Assembly: GCF_020748465.1 (NCBI RefSeq)
Contig: NZ_JAHZMP010000011.1
Coordinates: 1 to 46,619, forward strand
Direction of reading: 5' to 3'
DNA from: Terrisporobacter mayombei
GTDB lineage: Bacteria > Bacillota > Clostridia > Peptostreptococcales > Peptostreptococcaceae
DNA length: 46,619 nt
The notes beneath the pieces are model-generated. The model saw only the letters and a list, made by a program, of their open reading frames with translations, was not told where the DNA came from and ran no database searches. A program made the translations under genes and the position numbers. Shown in pieces: positions 6,464-14,578 of this stretch; position 1 is the first letter of the stretch, and each line of letters begins with the position of its first letter.

Positions 6464-8191
6464 ATTCAAGCATCATACAGTCGTATAAGTTGTTTTAATC
6501 ACTGTAAGCAACAGTATAAATACAGATACTTGGATAAATTAAAACTTATACCTAATGCAGAACCTAACAATGCTCTAATAATTGGGAATACACTTCATCT
6601 AGCACTAGAGACTAATTTAGATGACGCAAGGAAGTTTTATTATGCTCAATACAACATTATAAATGACAAACATATAGAAGAGTTTATGAAAATTGAAATA
6701 GTAGTACCAAAAGTAAAACAAATACTTGAACAATTAAGTATATATTCACATGAATTTTTAATAAGTACTAGTAGATTCAAAGGAATAGTAGATTTAATTG
6801 TAAAAAATGACGATGGTACAGTTGATGTATTTGACTTTAAATATAGTAACAATGTTAAAAACTATTTAGAATCAGCACAACTTCATATTTATAAATACTT
6901 CTTAGAGCAGTTAGGATTTAGAGTTAGAAAGTTAGGATTTATCTTTGTACCAAAATGGCAAGGTAGAATTAAAAATACAGAAGATATATATCATTTCAGA
7001 AAAAGATTAGTTGAGGAAGTAAATAAACTACAAATACAAATAGCAGAAGTAAAATATGATCCCGATAAGGTGATTGATTTTATGAACGACATAGTAAATG
7101 TGGTTGAATGTAACAAGTTTGAAAAAAATACAACTAAATTATGTGATTGGTGTGATTACCAAAATTATTGTTTATTGGAGGATGATTTAATGATATTACC
7201 AAGTAATACAAGAAGAGAAAGAAAAATAGATGAAAATCCAGACATGTGGATATATGCTGACAGTTATGTTGGAAAATCTACTTTTGTAGATAACTTAGGT
7301 GATTTGTTATTTTTAAATACCGATGGAAATACAGATAATACAACATCACCAGTATTAAGAATAGCCGATATAGTTACCACAGAAGGTAGAATAACTAAAA
7401 GGAAACTAGCATGGGAAGTATTCTTAGAAGTTATAGCTGAATTAGAGAAAAAAAATAATGACTTTAAAAGAGTGTGTATAGATTTAGTAGAGGATTTATA
7501 TGAGCATTGTAGAGTTTATACGTACAATAAATTAGATATTCAACATGAGCAAGATGCAGGATTTGGAAAAGGTTGGGATATGGTTAAAATGGAGTTCTTA
7601 AAAAATATTAAAAGACTTAAGAACTTGGGTTACCAAATAATTTATATAAGTAAAGAAACTAGCACTGAAATAACTTTAAAAAATGGAAGTAAGTATAGTA
7701 CTTACAAACCTAATATACAAGAAAAAGTTGCAAATGTATTAGCAGGAACAGTTGATTTAACGGTTAGAGCTTATGTTGAGAAGGATAAAAGATATATTCA
7801 GTTAGCTAAAGATGAAAATACATTTGGTGGAGGTAGATTTAATTTCTTAGTAAATAGATGTGAACTTAATATGGAAGAGTTTAAAAAGGCTTTAGTGGAT
7901 GCTCAAAAGCAAGTAAATAAGGACAAGCCTAAAGAAGAACCTAAAAGAAGTAGAAAAGCTAAGGAAGAACCTAAGAAAGAAAATCAAGATACTGTAACGG
8001 ATGAATCATCAGAAGAACCAACTCAAAAGGAAGTTACTAAAGAAGAACAACCCCAACAACAAGAAGAAGATCCTAAAGAAGTAACAGAAGATGCACCTAA
8101 AGAAGAGGACAAGCCTAAAACTAGACGTAGAAGAAAAAAGAAAACTGAAGAATCAGCCGAAGAAATAAATGAGGATGAAATACCATTTTAA
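6464..8191 (+). CDS. Cas4/RecB-like nuclease fused to RecA-like (Sak4-type) ATPase
   Basis: 575 residues if begun at ATT 6464. The domain start SYSRISCFNHCKQQYKYRYL is conserved in Cas4/RecB-type nucleases and is needed for the Fe-S cluster (C10 with C227, C230, C236 in CDWCDYQNYC). It precedes any ATG/GTG/TTG; the first such codon (TTG 6530) would remove it. AGGAG at 6449-6453 sits 10 bases before ATT. The nuclease core shows GIVDLIV and DVFDFKY. A P-loop ATPase follows from about 255 (ADSYVGKST), like phage Sak4 recombinases. The Lys/Glu-rich tail (about 480-575) ends EDEIPF, resembling SSB-interacting acidic tips. Recombination and replication role. Confidence 0.8.
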   Translation: MQASYSRISCFNHCKQQYKYRYLDKLKLIPNAEPNNALIIGNTLHLALETNLDDARKFYYAQYNIINDKHIEEFMKIEIVVPKVKQILEQLSIYSHEFLISTSRFKGIVDLIVKNDDGTVDVFDFKYSNNVKNYLESAQLHIYKYFLEQLGFRVRKLGFIFVPKWQGRIKNTEDIYHFRKRLVEEVNKLQIQIAEVKYDPDKVIDFMNDIVNVVECNKFEKNTTKLCDWCDYQNYCLLEDDLMILPSNTRRERKIDENPDMWIYADSYVGKSTFVDNLGDLLFLNTDGNTDNTTSPVLRIADIVTTEGRITKRKLAWEVFLEVIAELEKKNNDFKRVCIDLVEDLYEHCRVYTYNKLDIQHEQDAGFGKGWDMVKMEFLKNIKRLKNLGYQIIYISKETSTEITLKNGSKYSTYKPNIQEKVANVLAGTVDLTVRAYVEKDKRYIQLAKDENTFGGGRFNFLVNRCELNMEEFKKALVDAQKQVNKDKPKEEPKRSRKAKEEPKKENQDTVTDESSEEPTQKEVTKEEQPQQQEEDPKEVTEDAPKEEDKPKTRRRRKKKTEESAEEINEDEIPF

Positions 8192-8310
8192 TGATATACC
8201 TAATATTAATTTGGATATTAATCTTTGGAATTAAAATTAAGTTTGGATATGACAGCTCTACTGAAGAGTTATTTATAAATATAAGAAGTGAAATTAATTA
8301 TGAAATATAG
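8191..8310 (+). CDS. Small single-pass membrane protein (39 aa)
   Basis: ATG overlaps the previous stop (TAATG). Residues 2-14 (IYLILIWILIFGI) are a hydrophobic segment, then a charged tail. No own Shine-Dalgarno other than coupling. Not recognised; may be a genuine small membrane protein or a chance ORF, but tight packing favours the first. Confidence 0.4.
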   Translation: MIYLILIWILIFGIKIKFGYDSSTEELFINIRSEINYEI

Positions 8311-8322
8311 GAGTTTATAATT

Positions 8323-8520
8323 GTGATTGAGATAAATAATTTAAATGAATTAATTGAAGCTATAGGAAAATATAGTGTACCACAACATGTAATGATTGAT
8401 GTAGACAATAGAATTAAAGATTGGTTAATATCCGGTGGAAATGAAAGTGATAATTATATACTTAATCAATGTAAGTATGTTGAAAGAATAATAAATAAAA
8501 ATCAAGGAGGAATACAATAA
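8323..8520 (+). CDS. DUF6877-like small phage protein
   Basis: 65 residues starting at GTG 8323 (AGGAGTTTATAATT upstream). The pattern YSVPQHVMIDVDNRIKDWLI ... YILNQCKYVERI matches the small Firmicute phage family I know as DUF6877. No function is known for it. Its stop overlaps the next start (TAATG), so it is coupled to the DUF669 gene. Confidence 0.7.
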   Translation: MIEINNLNELIEAIGKYSVPQHVMIDVDNRIKDWLISGGNESDNYILNQCKYVERIINKNQGGIQ

Positions 8521-8972
8521 TGGCAAATATATGGGAAGAGTTTGATAATGTTGTTGATGTAGAAGGTTTAAAAAAGGATGCTAAAGAAGCTGCTGAAAAT
8601 GGTGGTGGAGGTTTTAAAGAAATACCAGAAGGAACTTATGAAGTTGAAGTTGATAAGTTAGAACTTAAAAAGACTAAAAAAGGAGATCCAATGTTAAGTT
8701 GTTGGATGAAAATAGGAGCTGGAGAGTTTAAAGGTTCAATAATCTTTTATAACCAAGTGCTTACAAATGGATTTGGATTACACAATGCTAATGAGTTTTT
8801 AAGAAGTTTAGACAGTGATGTAAAAGTAGATCTTATAAACTTTAAACAATATCATGAGATGCTACTTGATATATTTGAAGCAGTGAATGGAAACTTATCT
8901 TATCAATTAGAATATGGTAAAAACTCAAAAGGATTTAACACTTATAAAATAGAGGATGTATTTGAGAATTAG
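8520..8972 (+). CDS. DUF669 family protein (ssDNA-binding-like)
   Basis: 150 residues. The Gly-rich N-terminal linker (AENGGGGFKEIPEGTYEVEV) leads into the DUF669 OB-like core (LELKKTKKGDPMLSCWMKI). DUF669 proteins sit beside Sak4-type ATPases in many Gram-positive phages and are thought to be single-strand binding or recombination partners. AGGAGGAATACAATA is an excellent ribosome site. Confidence 0.85.
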   Translation: MANIWEEFDNVVDVEGLKKDAKEAAENGGGGFKEIPEGTYEVEVDKLELKKTKKGDPMLSCWMKIGAGEFKGSIIFYNQVLTNGFGLHNANEFLRSLDSDVKVDLINFKQYHEMLLDIFEAVNGNLSYQLEYGKNSKGFNTYKIEDVFEN

Positions 8973-8990
8973 TAGATAATTAAATATAAT

Positions 8991-9022
8991 ACTAGGGAGT
9001 TTATAAACATAAACTTCCTAGT
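8991..9022 (+). other. 14-bp stem-loop (weak terminator or RNA structure)
   Basis: ACTAGGGAGTTTAT (8991-9004), loop AAAC, then ATAAACTTCCTAGT (9009-9022) pair with one G-U. No strong T run follows (TGATTG), so it may slow rather than end transcription. It separates the DUF669 gene from the HNH endonuclease and could mark the insertion edge of that gene. Confidence 0.55.
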
Positions 9023-9044
9023 TGATTGTAAAAGGGGGATAAGT

Positions 9045-9752
9045 ATGATTTATATTTATGATGCTAGATACAATATAAAAACACCCACAACTTACGAAAA
9101 GTTAGAAGGAATTACAGGAAGTAAAAAGTCTACTTTGGCAACATTTAAAAGTAAGAAACAGAAATTACCAAGATTAGACGACTGCTACCTAATAGATGAT
9201 AAAGCTTCAAAGCAACAATTAAGAATTTGGTATGAGAGAGTTGAATTTGAAAATGAAACTTGGAAAGATATAGATGAAACTTATAAAATAAGTAACTATG
9301 GACGAGTTAAGAAGATTTATAAGAAGTACCCAAAAGGAAAATTTATGATGCCTTATCCTAAGAAATTTTATAGGGGAAAACTTGTTACAAAGATATATGG
9401 AAAGGAATTGTTAATTCATCAATTAGTGGCTAAATATTTCGTTGAAAACCTAAACAATTATGACCATGTATGTCATAAGAATGGAATATTACATGATAAT
9501 TACCATGGCAATTTAGAGTATTGTAGTAAGTCTAAAGCATCAAGATATGGAATCAGTGCTCAAAATATAGATAAACCAAGTATAGTAGCAATTGATTATG
9601 AAACAGGAGAGATAATAGATTATTTTAAAAGTTGCAGGGAAGCTGCTAGTTCATTATATACAAATAGACAATCTGTATTAGATTCATTACATGGAAAAAT
9701 TAAGAAGACTATGTGTGGATATGTTTTTAAATATGAAGAGGAAGTGATCTAA
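9045..9752 (+). CDS. HNH homing-type endonuclease with NUMOD domains
   Basis: 235 residues. The NUMOD4 motif is at about 68-85 (ETWKDIDETYKISNYGRVKK). The HNH_3 core is at about 123-165 (LLIHQLVAKYF, DHVCHKNG, NLEYCSKSKASRYG). A C-terminal NUMOD1-like DNA-binding repeat (IVAIDYETGEI ... FKSCREAASSL) follows at about 180-232. Such enzymes are usually free-standing homing endonucleases that spread between phages. A GGGGGAT Shine-Dalgarno precedes ATG 9045. It lies between replication genes with no functional link, as expected of an intruder. Confidence 0.9.
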   Translation: MIYIYDARYNIKTPTTYEKLEGITGSKKSTLATFKSKKQKLPRLDDCYLIDDKASKQQLRIWYERVEFENETWKDIDETYKISNYGRVKKIYKKYPKGKFMMPYPKKFYRGKLVTKIYGKELLIHQLVAKYFVENLNNYDHVCHKNGILHDNYHGNLEYCSKSKASRYGISAQNIDKPSIVAIDYETGEIIDYFKSCREAASSLYTNRQSVLDSLHGKIKKTMCGYVFKYEEEVI

Positions 9753-9783
9753 ATGCTAGATAAATTAATAGTGGGTGAGATAA

Positions 9784-10437
9784 ATGGAGCAACCAAAACA
9801 ATATTTAAATAAAGAAGAACGAGACAATTTTTTAGGATTTTCTGGACTAAGTATTTATTTACGAAGAAGATTTGAAAAGTGGGGTAAAAACTTAACTTCT
9901 GACGAGCGTAGAAGATTAAAAACAGCATTGACTAATATTGAGAAAGCTCAATCAAGTATTATAAATAGATTACCAAAGCATGAAGCAATGAAAATTTTAA
10001 GAGCATCAAAAGAACATGATGTTAGGGTTTTGACATTAGAAGGAGCACAGGCTCTTGAAAAGCGTGCGAAACAAGATTACGAGAAAAACCTACATATAAA
10101 ATTTGAGGAAATGGAAACTATAGCAGCACAAATATTAATGCACAATTGTTATAAGTGTAAAATGAGTTGCTATGAATGTATGTATCACAGTATGATGAGT
10201 AGGTTTTTAATTCCAGGACTTAACTCTGAGAATAATTGTCCTTACTCATATAATCATGAAAGTAAATTTACAGAAGTGGAGAGTCCAGAAGATATAGATA
10301 TATACAAGCAGGCGTTGGAAATTCATAAGACAACTGTAAAGAAAAGTAATAGAAAAGCCAAGAAATTAAAAAATAGGTTTGATGATCCAGTAGAAGATTA
10401 TGAATATAACTTTGAGCCGAAGGGGGTTAGAAGGTAA
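9784..10437 (+). CDS. DUF5651-like phage protein with Cys cluster
   Basis: 217 residues. LNKEERDNFLGFSGLSIYLR and the Cys set CYKCKMSCYECMY ... NNCPY match the clostridial phage family I recall as DUF5651. The N-terminal two thirds are helical and basic; the four-plus-one Cys suggest a zinc site; the C-terminal 40 residues are Lys/Arg-rich. Function unknown. The short gap before ATG 9784 holds GTGGGTGAGATAA as a modest ribosome site. Confidence 0.7.
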   Translation: MEQPKQYLNKEERDNFLGFSGLSIYLRRRFEKWGKNLTSDERRRLKTALTNIEKAQSSIINRLPKHEAMKILRASKEHDVRVLTLEGAQALEKRAKQDYEKNLHIKFEEMETIAAQILMHNCYKCKMSCYECMYHSMMSRFLIPGLNSENNCPYSYNHESKFTEVESPEDIDIYKQALEIHKTTVKKSNRKAKKLKNRFDDPVEDYEYNFEPKGVRR

Positions 10438-10644
10438 ATGGAAAAAATGAAAGCAAAAGTTATTAAAAAGAAAGTTACAAAGTATTTTGTTGAGGTTGAC
10501 ACTGGCACAGAAAAATTATTAGTAGGAGAAGATATTGGTGGGTTTTGTAAATACTGCGAATGGGATAAAAGGCAAGATGCAGTTGATTATATAAAAAGTA
10601 AAGAACAGCTAGAGTTTGTAGTTAATCCAGATTTGGTTAAGTAA
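10438..10644 (+). CDS. Hypothetical small protein (68 aa)
   Basis: MEKMKAKVIKKKVTKYFVEV ... GGFCKYCEWDK; beta-rich with a CKYC pair. It begins directly after the preceding stop (TAAATG) with GGGGGTTAGAAGG upstream. Not recognised. It precedes the HARP/HD gene in the same operon. Confidence 0.6.
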   Translation: MEKMKAKVIKKKVTKYFVEVDTGTEKLLVGEDIGGFCKYCEWDKRQDAVDYIKSKEQLEFVVNPDLVK

Positions 10645-10658
10645 GGGGGAAACAATAA

Positions 10659-11462
10659 ATGATTAAAGTGATTAAAATAAATGATAGTTTAAACATATCG
10701 TTCAATTATGATGCTGATATAGTATCAAAAATAAAATCAATTCCAGGAAGAAAATACAATCCAAGTAGTAAATCATGGGACATTCCTTTATATACAATCA
10801 AAATTTTACTAACTCTATTTGATGAAAGTGAGTTAGATATAGCTAAAGATGTAGAACTTGATTATGTAAAACCAAAATATGATTTTAAACATGAGTTAAG
10901 CACAATAACTAACAATGATTTGAAAGTATTTGCTAAATGGTCCTTAGATATGTTACCAGATTATTTCTATCAAGTTCCAGCATCAAGTACTGGTAAATAT
11001 CATCCAAATTATGCTCAAGGTGAGGAAGGGTTAATTAGACATACTCAAGCAGCAGTAAGAATAGCTAATGAGTTGTTTAAATGTGAGACAATACAAACTT
11101 TTATAGATATAGAAAAAGACATAATTAGAGTTAGCTTATTACTACATGATGGAGTTAAACATGGTATAGATGGAAGTGCTCATACTGTAGCAACACATCC
11201 TTTAGAAGTAGTTAAATATTTAGAAGATAAATACTATGAAGTTGACGAAGATACTTTACCAGAAGAAGTAATAGAAGTTATGGAAGGTAACTTATGGGAA
11301 GGTATTTCTTATTGTATAAAATCTCATATGGGTCAATGGAATAAAGATTATGAGGAAGAAGATATATTGCCTAAACCTGAAACGCCTATGGAAAAGTTTA
11401 TCCATATGTGTGATTATTTAGCAAGTAGAAAATTATTAGAAGTTAATTTTGAGGTGATGTAA
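10659..11462 (+). CDS. HARP-like domain fused to HD-domain hydrolase
   Basis: 267 residues in two parts. Residues about 8-50 (NISFNYDADIVSKIKSIPGR, KYNPSSKSWDIPL) resemble the HARP/2 motif that binds forked DNA in SMARCAL1 and phage helicases. Residues about 80-260 form an HD phosphohydrolase: LIRHTQAAVRIA (H), LLLHDGVKHG (HD), SYCIKSHMGQW (H) and HMCDYLASR (D). HD proteins of phages act on nucleotides or nucleic acid. The fusion suggests a hydrolase recruited to replication forks (inference). GGGGGAAACAATAA precedes ATG. Confidence 0.75.
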   Translation: MIKVIKINDSLNISFNYDADIVSKIKSIPGRKYNPSSKSWDIPLYTIKILLTLFDESELDIAKDVELDYVKPKYDFKHELSTITNNDLKVFAKWSLDMLPDYFYQVPASSTGKYHPNYAQGEEGLIRHTQAAVRIANELFKCETIQTFIDIEKDIIRVSLLLHDGVKHGIDGSAHTVATHPLEVVKYLEDKYYEVDEDTLPEEVIEVMEGNLWEGISYCIKSHMGQWNKDYEEEDILPKPETPMEKFIHMCDYLASRKLLEVNFEVM

Positions 11463-12062
11463 ATGAATAAATCAGATTTAAAAGATGGAATGATAGTAGA
11501 GTTGAAAAAAGGAACTAGGTTCATGTTAGTAAATGATTGTTTATATAACGAAAAAAATGACTATAATCTTAGCCATTACAACGATAAACTAATTTGTACT
11601 CACATTACAAAAATATTAGATATAGTCAAAGTTTATACAATAGATATTTCGAAATTTGTAAAGAATGAGTTTGATTCAATTAAATTAAAAGATATGCTTG
11701 AAGACAAGTATTTGAAACTAATTTGGAAACGTGAAGAAATAGATTGGAGTAAAGTACCAATTGGAACAAAAGTATTAGTATCAGATACAAAAATAAACTG
11801 GTTTAATGGCATATTTTTAAGAAAAATAGAACATAGCAAAAATGATAATTGTTTTAGAATTGTCAATTTAAGTGGAGATGTTGAAAGATGGAAATATTGC
11901 AAACTAGCAGAAGAAACGAAAGAGAAAGTTACTTTTAGTGATATAGATAAAGAAATGAACAAATATTGTGATGAACATAATGAAAGTGAAATATGTAGCA
12001 AAAGATGTGACTCTTGTGGAATGAAATACATATTAGATAATTACAACGTAACAAGAAAATAG
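11463..12062 (+). CDS. Conserved hypothetical phage protein with Cys-rich tail
   Basis: 199 residues. The N-terminal SDLKDGMIVELKKGTRFMLV is a frequent opening of Firmicute phage proteins. The middle IDWSKVPIGTKVLVSDTKIN recurs in another common phage module. The C-terminus has a Cys/His cluster (YCDEHNESEICSKRCDSCGM). It looks like two small modules joined; no enzymatic motif. Starts TAAATG after the HD gene, with GAGGTGATG just upstream. Confidence 0.65.
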   Translation: MNKSDLKDGMIVELKKGTRFMLVNDCLYNEKNDYNLSHYNDKLICTHITKILDIVKVYTIDISKFVKNEFDSIKLKDMLEDKYLKLIWKREEIDWSKVPIGTKVLVSDTKINWFNGIFLRKIEHSKNDNCFRIVNLSGDVERWKYCKLAEETKEKVTFSDIDKEMNKYCDEHNESEICSKRCDSCGMKYILDNYNVTRK

Positions 12063-12071
12063 GTGATAACG

Positions 12072-13769
12072 ATGCTTTTCTATGACTTTGAAGTATTCAA
12101 ACATGACTGGTTAGTAGTAATTAAAGATACTAATAGTAAAAAAACTACAACAATAGTTAATGATCCAGAACAACTTAAACAATTCTATGAAGAACATAAA
12201 ACTGATATATGGGCGGGATATAACTCCCGTTCATATGACCAGTATATCCTTAAAGGAATATTGTGTGACTTTAATCCAGCAGATATAAACAATCACATCA
12301 TAGTTAAAAAACTGGGTGGATGGCAATACAGTTGCTTATTTTGGAAAATGCAATTTTACAACTATGATGTTATGACTAATAAATTCTTTGGTTTAAAGCA
12401 GTTAGAAGGATTTATGGGAAATAACATTAAGGAATCAGATATATCATTCACAATTGACCGTAAATTAAGTGAGAATGAGCTAGAAGAAGTAATTAAGTAT
12501 TGTAATCACGATGTAGAGCAAACAATGCAAGTGTTTGTAAATCAAATAGAAGAGTTCAACAGTCACATGGGATTAATAAAAATGTTTAAATTACCTCTTA
12601 AATATATAAATAAAACAAAAGCACAATTATCAGCAATAATTCTTGGAGCTGATAAGGTTGAGCGTGATGATGAATTTGAATATGAAATAGTTGATACTAT
12701 AAAAATTCACAAATATAGACACATCTTAGAATGGTATAAAAATCCACTTAATAAAGATTATAAGAAAAAACTAGATATTGAAGTAGCAGGAGTTCCACAT
12801 ACATTTGCTTGGGGAGGGTTACATGGAGCTAGACAAAATTATATCGGAGAAGGAATATTAGTAAATAGTGATGTTGGGTCTTTTTATCCTTCATTAATGC
12901 TACAGTATGATTTTCAGTCTAGAAATATAGGAGATAAAACAAAGTTTCAAAATATTTATGATACCAGAATGAAACTTAAACATGAAGGCAAGAAGAAAGA
13001 ACAACAACCTCTAAAAATCGTACTTAACTCAACTTATGGAGCAATGAAGGATAAGTATAACAATTTATATGACCCAAGACAGGCTAACAATGTATGTATT
13101 AATGGTCAATTAATGTTACTAGATTTAATTGAAAAGTTGGAAGATAAATGGCAATTAATACAGTCAAATACAGATGGTGTAATGTTTAAATTAAATTCAG
13201 AGAATGACTTAGAGGAATATAAAAGTATTTGTAATAAGTGGTGTAAAAGGACCAGAATGACCCTAGACCATGACATTATAAAAAAAGTAGTTCAAAAGGA
13301 TGTAAATAACTACTTGATAGTTATGGATAATGGGAAAGTAAAATCCAAAGGTTCTTATGTAAAAGAATTAAATAAATTAGATAATGATTTACCAATTGTT
13401 AATAAAGCACTTAAAGATTACTTCGTAAAAAATATACCAGTGGAGACAACAATTAATAGCTGCAATGACTTGATAGAATTTCAAAAGATAGTGAAAGTAA
13501 GTGGTAAATATAAATATGCTCTTCATGGAGATAAAATCTTAAAAGAAAAAATACTAAGGGTATTTGCATCTAGATCTAAAGCTGATAAAGGAGTATATAA
13601 GGTCCATAACAATAAAGATACCCCGGATAAAATTGCAAATACTCCAGAAAGATGTTTTATTGAAAATGGAGATTTGAACGGTGTAAAAGTACCAAGAAAA
13701 TTGGACAAGCAATATTATATTAACTTGGCTAAAAAGAGAATAAGTGATTTTATAGGGAGGAGTAATTGA
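12072..13769 (+). CDS. Family B DNA polymerase with 3'-5' exonuclease motifs
   Basis: 565 residues, a compact phage replicative polymerase. Exonuclease motifs: FYDFEVF (D5, E7), GYNSRSYDQYI, and YCNHDVEQT. Polymerase motif A VNSDVGSFYPS (about 267), motif B KIVLNSTYGAMKDKYN (about 318) and motif C SNTDGVMF (about 366, NTDG rather than DTD). ATG 12072 follows AGGTGATAACG; an in-frame GTG at 12063 is part of that ribosome site. It lies upstream of the dNTP hydrolase and primase-helicase, giving the phage its own replisome. Confidence 0.92.
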   Translation: MLFYDFEVFKHDWLVVIKDTNSKKTTTIVNDPEQLKQFYEEHKTDIWAGYNSRSYDQYILKGILCDFNPADINNHIIVKKLGGWQYSCLFWKMQFYNYDVMTNKFFGLKQLEGFMGNNIKESDISFTIDRKLSENELEEVIKYCNHDVEQTMQVFVNQIEEFNSHMGLIKMFKLPLKYINKTKAQLSAIILGADKVERDDEFEYEIVDTIKIHKYRHILEWYKNPLNKDYKKKLDIEVAGVPHTFAWGGLHGARQNYIGEGILVNSDVGSFYPSLMLQYDFQSRNIGDKTKFQNIYDTRMKLKHEGKKKEQQPLKIVLNSTYGAMKDKYNNLYDPRQANNVCINGQLMLLDLIEKLEDKWQLIQSNTDGVMFKLNSENDLEEYKSICNKWCKRTRMTLDHDIIKKVVQKDVNNYLIVMDNGKVKSKGSYVKELNKLDNDLPIVNKALKDYFVKNIPVETTINSCNDLIEFQKIVKVSGKYKYALHGDKILKEKILRVFASRSKADKGVYKVHNNKDTPDKIANTPERCFIENGDLNGVKVPRKLDKQYYINLAKKRISDFIGRSN

Positions 13770-13772
13770 TAA

Positions 13773-14228
13773 ATGATTATAGATAGTGGAGATAGAACAG
13801 AATACTCAACTGGAGCAAAAAGAGACTTGAAAGAAGGGAAAGGTCGTTGCGATTTAATGCCTTTGGATGTAGTAAGTGAATTTATGAATTATGATACAAT
13901 AATTCATTGTATAAGTAATTTTAAAGAAAAAAATGATGTGGAATATTTATATGATGCATTAGAAAACTCTAAAAGAATAAGTTATGGAAATACAAAAGAA
14001 AGTATGATTTTAGACGTATCAATTCACTTTGAAGAAGGAGCAAAAAAATATGGTGAAAATAACTGGCAGAAGGGTATTCCCGTGCAAAGCTATATAGACA
14101 GTGCCGTAAGACATTATTTGAAACACCTAAGAGGTGATGATGATGAAAACCATTTAAGAGCTTTTGTGTGGAATATATTATGTCTTATATGGACAGTAAA
14201 GCATAAAGAAGAGTTGGGAGTTGATTAA
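13773..14228 (+). CDS. dATP/dGTP diphosphohydrolase-like protein (DUF5664)
   Basis: 151 residues with both parts of the family signature: STGAKRDLKEGKGRCDLMPL near the N-terminus and HFEEGAKKYGENNWQKG ... DSAVRHYLKHLRGDDDENHL in the second half, an all-alpha NTP pyrophosphatase-like fold with E/D metal ligands. Relatives such as MazZ cleave dATP/dGTP to the monophosphates. No PurZ-like gene is present, so it more likely shapes dNTP pools than makes 2-aminoadenine DNA. GGGAGGAGTAATTGATAA precedes the ATG. Confidence 0.8.
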   Translation: MIIDSGDRTEYSTGAKRDLKEGKGRCDLMPLDVVSEFMNYDTIIHCISNFKEKNDVEYLYDALENSKRISYGNTKESMILDVSIHFEEGAKKYGENNWQKGIPVQSYIDSAVRHYLKHLRGDDDENHLRAFVWNILCLIWTVKHKEELGVD

Positions 14229-14229
14229 A

Positions 14230-14427
14230 ATGAGTTCTATTTTCAAGATATTTGAGGAAAGAGATAAGCTTAGACAAGAAAATCTTAGACTTAAAGTGAA
14301 AATAGACAACTTAGAAAAAATCATAGATAGAAAAGAAGAAACAATATGCGGATTAAATACTAAGTTAATAGCAGCGGAACACAAGTTAGCTAACATTAGA
14401 GAATGGTGTGAGAACAGGAACTCCTAG
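14230..14427 (+). CDS. Coiled-coil small protein (65 aa), probably frameshifted
   Basis: Almost entirely a leucine-zipper-like coiled coil (FEERDKLRQENLRLKVKIDN). It stops at 14425-14427, but a -1 shift near 14410 would join it to an open 38-codon tail (14412-14528; EQELLEKPNNPIIADKVKYY), whose near-copy recurs at 14.68 kb. The present stop may therefore be a recent frameshift. GGGAGTTGATTAAA precedes the ATG and the gene overlaps nothing upstream. Confidence 0.6.
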   Translation: MSSIFKIFEERDKLRQENLRLKVKIDNLEKIIDRKEETICGLNTKLIAAEHKLANIREWCENRNS

Positions 14428-14528
14428 AAAAACCAAATAACCCTATCATTGCTGATAAGGTTAAATATTATAAATTCAAATCGGATAAGAAGTATTGGCA
14501 TATTGATAGTATGTGTAGATTAAAATAA
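14412..14528 (+). pseudogene. Out-of-frame C-terminal tail of the coiled-coil gene
   Basis: Open frame after TGA 14409-14411 with no start codon: EQELLEKPNNPIIADKVKYY, then KFKSDKKYWHIDSMCRLK and stop. The PNNPIIADKVKYYKF portion is repeated as QNNPIVSDKVKYYKF at about 14686-14730, with mostly synonymous or conservative changes, so it was once coding. Confidence 0.5.
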
Positions 14529-14550
14529 ATTATTCCAGGAGGATTTATTT
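14430..14550 (+). repeat. Imperfect ~120-bp tandem duplication, copy 1
   Basis: Copy 1 (about 14430-14550) and copy 2 (about 14680-14796) share AATAACCCTATC, GATAAGGTTAAATATTATAA, TGTGTAGATTAAAA and a terminal AGGAGGAT ribosome site. They diverge in the middle. Copy 2 leads straight into the YopX gene; copy 1 leads into debris. Confidence 0.65.
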
Positions 14551-14578
14551 TACCTAGATCATAAGAGGGGGGGATTAG

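Noticed and set aside
9754..9813. Short ORF ATG 9754 (MLDKLIVGEINGATKTIFK)
   Set aside because: It overlaps the DUF5651-like gene start out of frame and has no good ribosome site or resemblance to a known peptide.
13773..14228. Evidence for a 2-aminoadenine (Z) genome
   Set aside because: No PurZ-like adenylosuccinate synthetase and no DpoZ-type polymerase are present; the hydrolase alone is not enough.
14437..14460. AACCCTATC/GATAAGGTT hairpins as riboswitch or small RNA
   Set aside because: Both copies lie in an open reading frame with conservative codon changes, so shared coding ancestry explains the similarity; the stems contain a mismatch.
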